From assembly GCA_026874595.1 (NCBI GenBank), contig CM049316.1:73187176-73251175 (forward strand): 64,000 nucleotides of DNA, written 5' to 3'. Made by a program: the position numbers and the translations under genes. The notes under the pieces were generated by a model. It did not search any database and was not told the origin of the DNA. It worked only from the letters and a program-made list of their open reading frames with translations. Position 1 is the first letter of the stretch; every line of letters starts with the position of its first letter. This DNA is from Sipunculus nudus (Eukaryota > Annelida > Sipuncula > Golfingiida > Sipunculidae). Shown here piece after piece: positions 61,158-64,000 of this stretch.

Positions 61158-63629
61158 ATTCATTTTCAACACAAAGACAACACAACTTTCCGTTCTCAAA
61201 TAATTTGGGATAGTTTCTCTCAGCCGGAGACGCCAGAATCCCTTTTCTTGCAGCTGTTGTATTCGAGGCTCCAGCCTCTCTTTCAACTCCGGGGCAGTCA
61301 ATAGGAATTTCTCACCAATTACCATCACGAAAAACCCACCTTAACGTAGAAAAGAAACCAATCAAGCAAAAATAAAATTATGTCCGAAAGCACTAGTTGT
61401 GTATCTGGTTGCCTGAAAATTCATAGAGTAAATTGAAAATGTAAAGTCGTCAATGCAATATATATCAGTAAAAACTGTGAAACATAGTTTAACAATACAC
61501 AAACGATGCAGTAGGTTTCAATTGTACAATTTCTATCCTGTTAGCACAGGCCTGATTTTATCTGATACCTGTATTACGAAAAGATGTTTTCAGTGGGGTC
61601 ACTACCATGCACTATGGATAACTTTATTACTATATGCCGTTCATAACTGATCTAGCTGAAGTACCTGATTTTATAATACGAATAACTTCCTCGAAACAGT
61701 CATCGTTCAGGTGTCCAGGTGCAAAGGAACCGGTCGTCACCACGGCGTCGTAAGTATCTTTAAAACGTTAATCATTCATTCTGTTACAACCATTTTCTGC
61801 ATTAAAACCGGCACTGTACAAAGATTGTAAAGTATACGCATCTGTAATTTAACAACAAATACCTAAAAATGTTCGTATATAAACGTATATACAACTTATT
61901 CTGTTATTTATTACCTGATTTATACTCGCAATTACTACTGACAATATTATTCGCTACATGTATTTATCCTTATTAATGTCATTTTTTATATGGATAATGT
62001 CAGCTCTTATATAGGTATATGATATTGAACCTTGACATTACCATACATATCTGTAACATCTATCTTTCAATCACAGCATAATTCCCTGACATATCTTTTG
62101 AATTTACTTTATGCATTAGCTATTAGCTTGCGGCGGCGAGCAATTGAGATGTTACTGTATAAAATAGTGACCAATATCTTGCTTCAGTATCTTTATTACC
62201 ACCATTGTAATTCAATGTTTTAATATTATCCGGTTTACGAATAAAATAAATTATTCACGCAGATGAGTATTTACAGATAGATTTACCGTCGGGTATATCA
62301 AGTCTTTTCTTTCCAACAGAATCACATATCAACTGCCTGTAGCAGTCTTTCTGTTTAGCCACGTTCAACATAGCTCGATTACAGTCCAGGGCGTCTATGT
62401 TCTCATATCCTAATTTCTTCAGCTAAAAAAAAACGAATATGTTACTCACCATGTGCCATGAAGATGAAACATTTGCATATTTGACTCTTTAACACGTTAT
62501 AATTAATGTATACTAATCAATACATTTAGAAACTCAATATTGATCTGGAATTATATGATTTCCCAACTATATCTGGCCCGAACCTTAAAATTGTGGTCTA
62601 TAGTTAGCCAAAATCATAGTCTTAAGTTAAAATATATTTGAAAAGTTCCGTATTTATTTCCTCCCCCCAAGAAGTAATGTTTTTGAGCGTTGGTTTATTA
62701 ATCTGTGTCTGGTTTTTTTTGTCTGTTAGCAATATAACTAAAACATTTACCAACGGAATTTTATGAAAGTTTCAGGACCACAAGCAATGATACAAGAAAC
62801 AATTGTTTAAAGTGTGGAGGTTATTAAGATAACAGTTTGGATCCAATTTTTTTTTTCAGGAAACATGGTGCATTTCTGACAAAGCCATATGTGGGAAAAG
62901 AGCTAGCAGGGCGGAGGCCTGCGCTCTCTGAGTGAGTTCTTTAATAGTTTGACATGGGTCTAACTGGTGAAACATTTGAATTTATTCTGACCTCTTCTCC
63001 TAGAAGTCCTGTACCCGCGGCTAAATCCAGGATGCGAGTATCCTTACGGTTTTCTATATATTGTGATGAATAACTTGCGCCAAGATAGGGAGACAGGTAC
63101 TTCATTTCTGCTAAAAACTGAAAATGAAATGCATATAAAACCTTCCCTCACTGATTATGTTAAAACAAAATGACTGAAATTGGGTGTTATAGATAAACTA
63201 ATATTTGTGGTGTTATTAAGCAGGGAAATTTAGAGATCTAGATGGTAAACGTTTTCGCAATTAGGCCTACGTCTATTATTGTATTATTCTAACCAAGGTA
63301 CCCATGATATACAACGCACCGAACATTCATGAAATTTCGTCCAAACACAAAACATGTACACGGCATGTAAACTGTCAATGTGGCAATGTATTAACAAATA
63401 AGGGACTTATTGGAACGGTAAGGATTATATATGAACAACGGGAACGTGACAATATTCACTTTTCTTTAAATCAAGTCGAGTAAAGGTTTGGGAGTAGACC
63501 TGCCTGATCATAATGTCCGGCACAGACATCATATGCCGCTTGTATTTTCTCCTCTGGGATACCGTGGGTAGCGATGTTCTTCAACAGGTCTATCGCCTCC
63601 TTCACTTTGATCTCATTTGTGTCCGCCAT
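61149..63629 (-). CDS. METTL27: METTL27-like SAM-dependent methyltransferase, five exons
   Basis: A complete five-exon gene giving 223 residues, usual for METTL27 (WBSCR27). Exons: 63504-63629, 62992-63117, 62287-62422, 61665-61757, 61149-61339. Introns of 386, 569, 529 and 325 bases end in AG, and introns 2-4 start with GT. All phases join without a shift. The N-terminal helix (MADTNEIKVKEAIDLLK) leads to AAYDVCAGHYDQ, then SAM-binding motif I ILDLAAGTGLLGEE (residues ~71-84), the motif II region YENIDALDCN, then DDTYDAVVTTGSFAPGHL and VIRIIKSGGFFVMVI, ending FVLKMNNK. These match the family order. The family is cytosolic or nuclear class I methyltransferases; the physiological substrate is not established. 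Intron 1 fits best with a GC donor. AATAAA hexamers overlap the stop. The start is the first ATG, with an in-frame helix typical of relatives. METTL27 itself or a close paralogue is possible. Confidence 0.9.
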
Positions 63630-64000
63630 TATCGTCCTCTGTTTTATTGTAACTTAAACACTCATATAAAACACACATGATCCATAAGTATATGTATATA
63701 AAGTATATCTATAGCTACGATTTATCTACGTCATCCGACATGTCGAGTATCCCCACTAATATGTATGTCACAGCATTTGGAATAAACCGAAACCCTGACG
63801 CTTTGCGTGTTAGACATAGCCAAACCGACAACTCGCGGCCAGTTCTAGGAACAGGACATACTGTACTTTACATTTGAAAACTAGTGCGAGAACTCAAATA
63901 CACCACCGGCCCGTGAAATCATACAGTTATAGTTGATGCCACTGTAATAATAATAAAGAGTAAGGGTAAGAAATGACCTCAGCGACCAGTAGAATTACTA
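63630..64000 (-). other. Upstream region of the METTL27-like gene
   Basis: The 371 bases upstream of the start codon contain no recognised TATA box or coding frame. The 66-codon plus frame at 63677-63877 was not recognised. The promoter and any 5' untranslated exon of the gene should lie here or beyond the window. Confidence 0.4.

Overview
This is a eukaryotic, intron-bearing, AT-rich and repeat-dominated window, most likely from a mollusc or another lophotrochozoan. That assignment is inference: it rests on a METTL27-type methyltransferase split by short introns, on arrays of diverged repeats rich in TGACCTTGA, on a tRNA-derived SINE, on long poly(C)/poly(G) tracts, and on remnants of CR1/L2-like and Gmr1-like retroelements. 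Only one complete protein-coding gene can be supported. Most open frames in the window arise from repeats.

Layout: (1) 1-22867 is a direct tandem array with a period of about 11.05-11.08 kb: one copy (its left limit may lie outside the window), a second full copy, and about 740 bases of a third. Each copy carries a diverged 70-105-bp repeat, a minus-strand SINE, an array of about 140-bp units carrying TGACCTTGA sites, a (TA)n element, a 15-bp minisatellite and a minus-strand TATA-plus-splice-donor block. No recognisable protein gene is seen. (2) 22868-36510 is unique sequence with transposon debris: a 3.8-kb segment bounded by about 180-bp imperfect inverted repeats and holding a 5'-truncated CR1/L2-like reverse transcriptase, a minus-strand Gmr1-like Ty3 remnant, a second TGACCTTGA array, and two orphan coding-like segments. 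(3) 36511-46038 is a diverged direct duplication (copy A 5.7 kb, copy B 3.8 kb). A carries a 1.26-kb insertion inside a (TA)n microsatellite. (4) 46039-50200 holds a 26-bp minisatellite, a 0.7-kb tandem duplication, another copy of a dispersed repeat, and a cysteine-rich candidate terminal exon. (5) 50200-59190 is mostly featureless, with a cluster of CRE-type TGACGTCA sites. (6) 59197-61112 is a 22-bp minisatellite of roughly 85 units with higher-order structure. It directly abuts the 3' end of the METTL27-like gene (minus strand, five exons, 61149-63629).

The genes do not form an operon or pathway. The points most worth following up are the gene-free 11-kb tandem array, the repeated nuclear-receptor-like half-site arrays, the possible GC-AG first intron and minisatellite-abutting 3' end of the METTL27-like gene, and the cysteine-rich exon near 50 kb.
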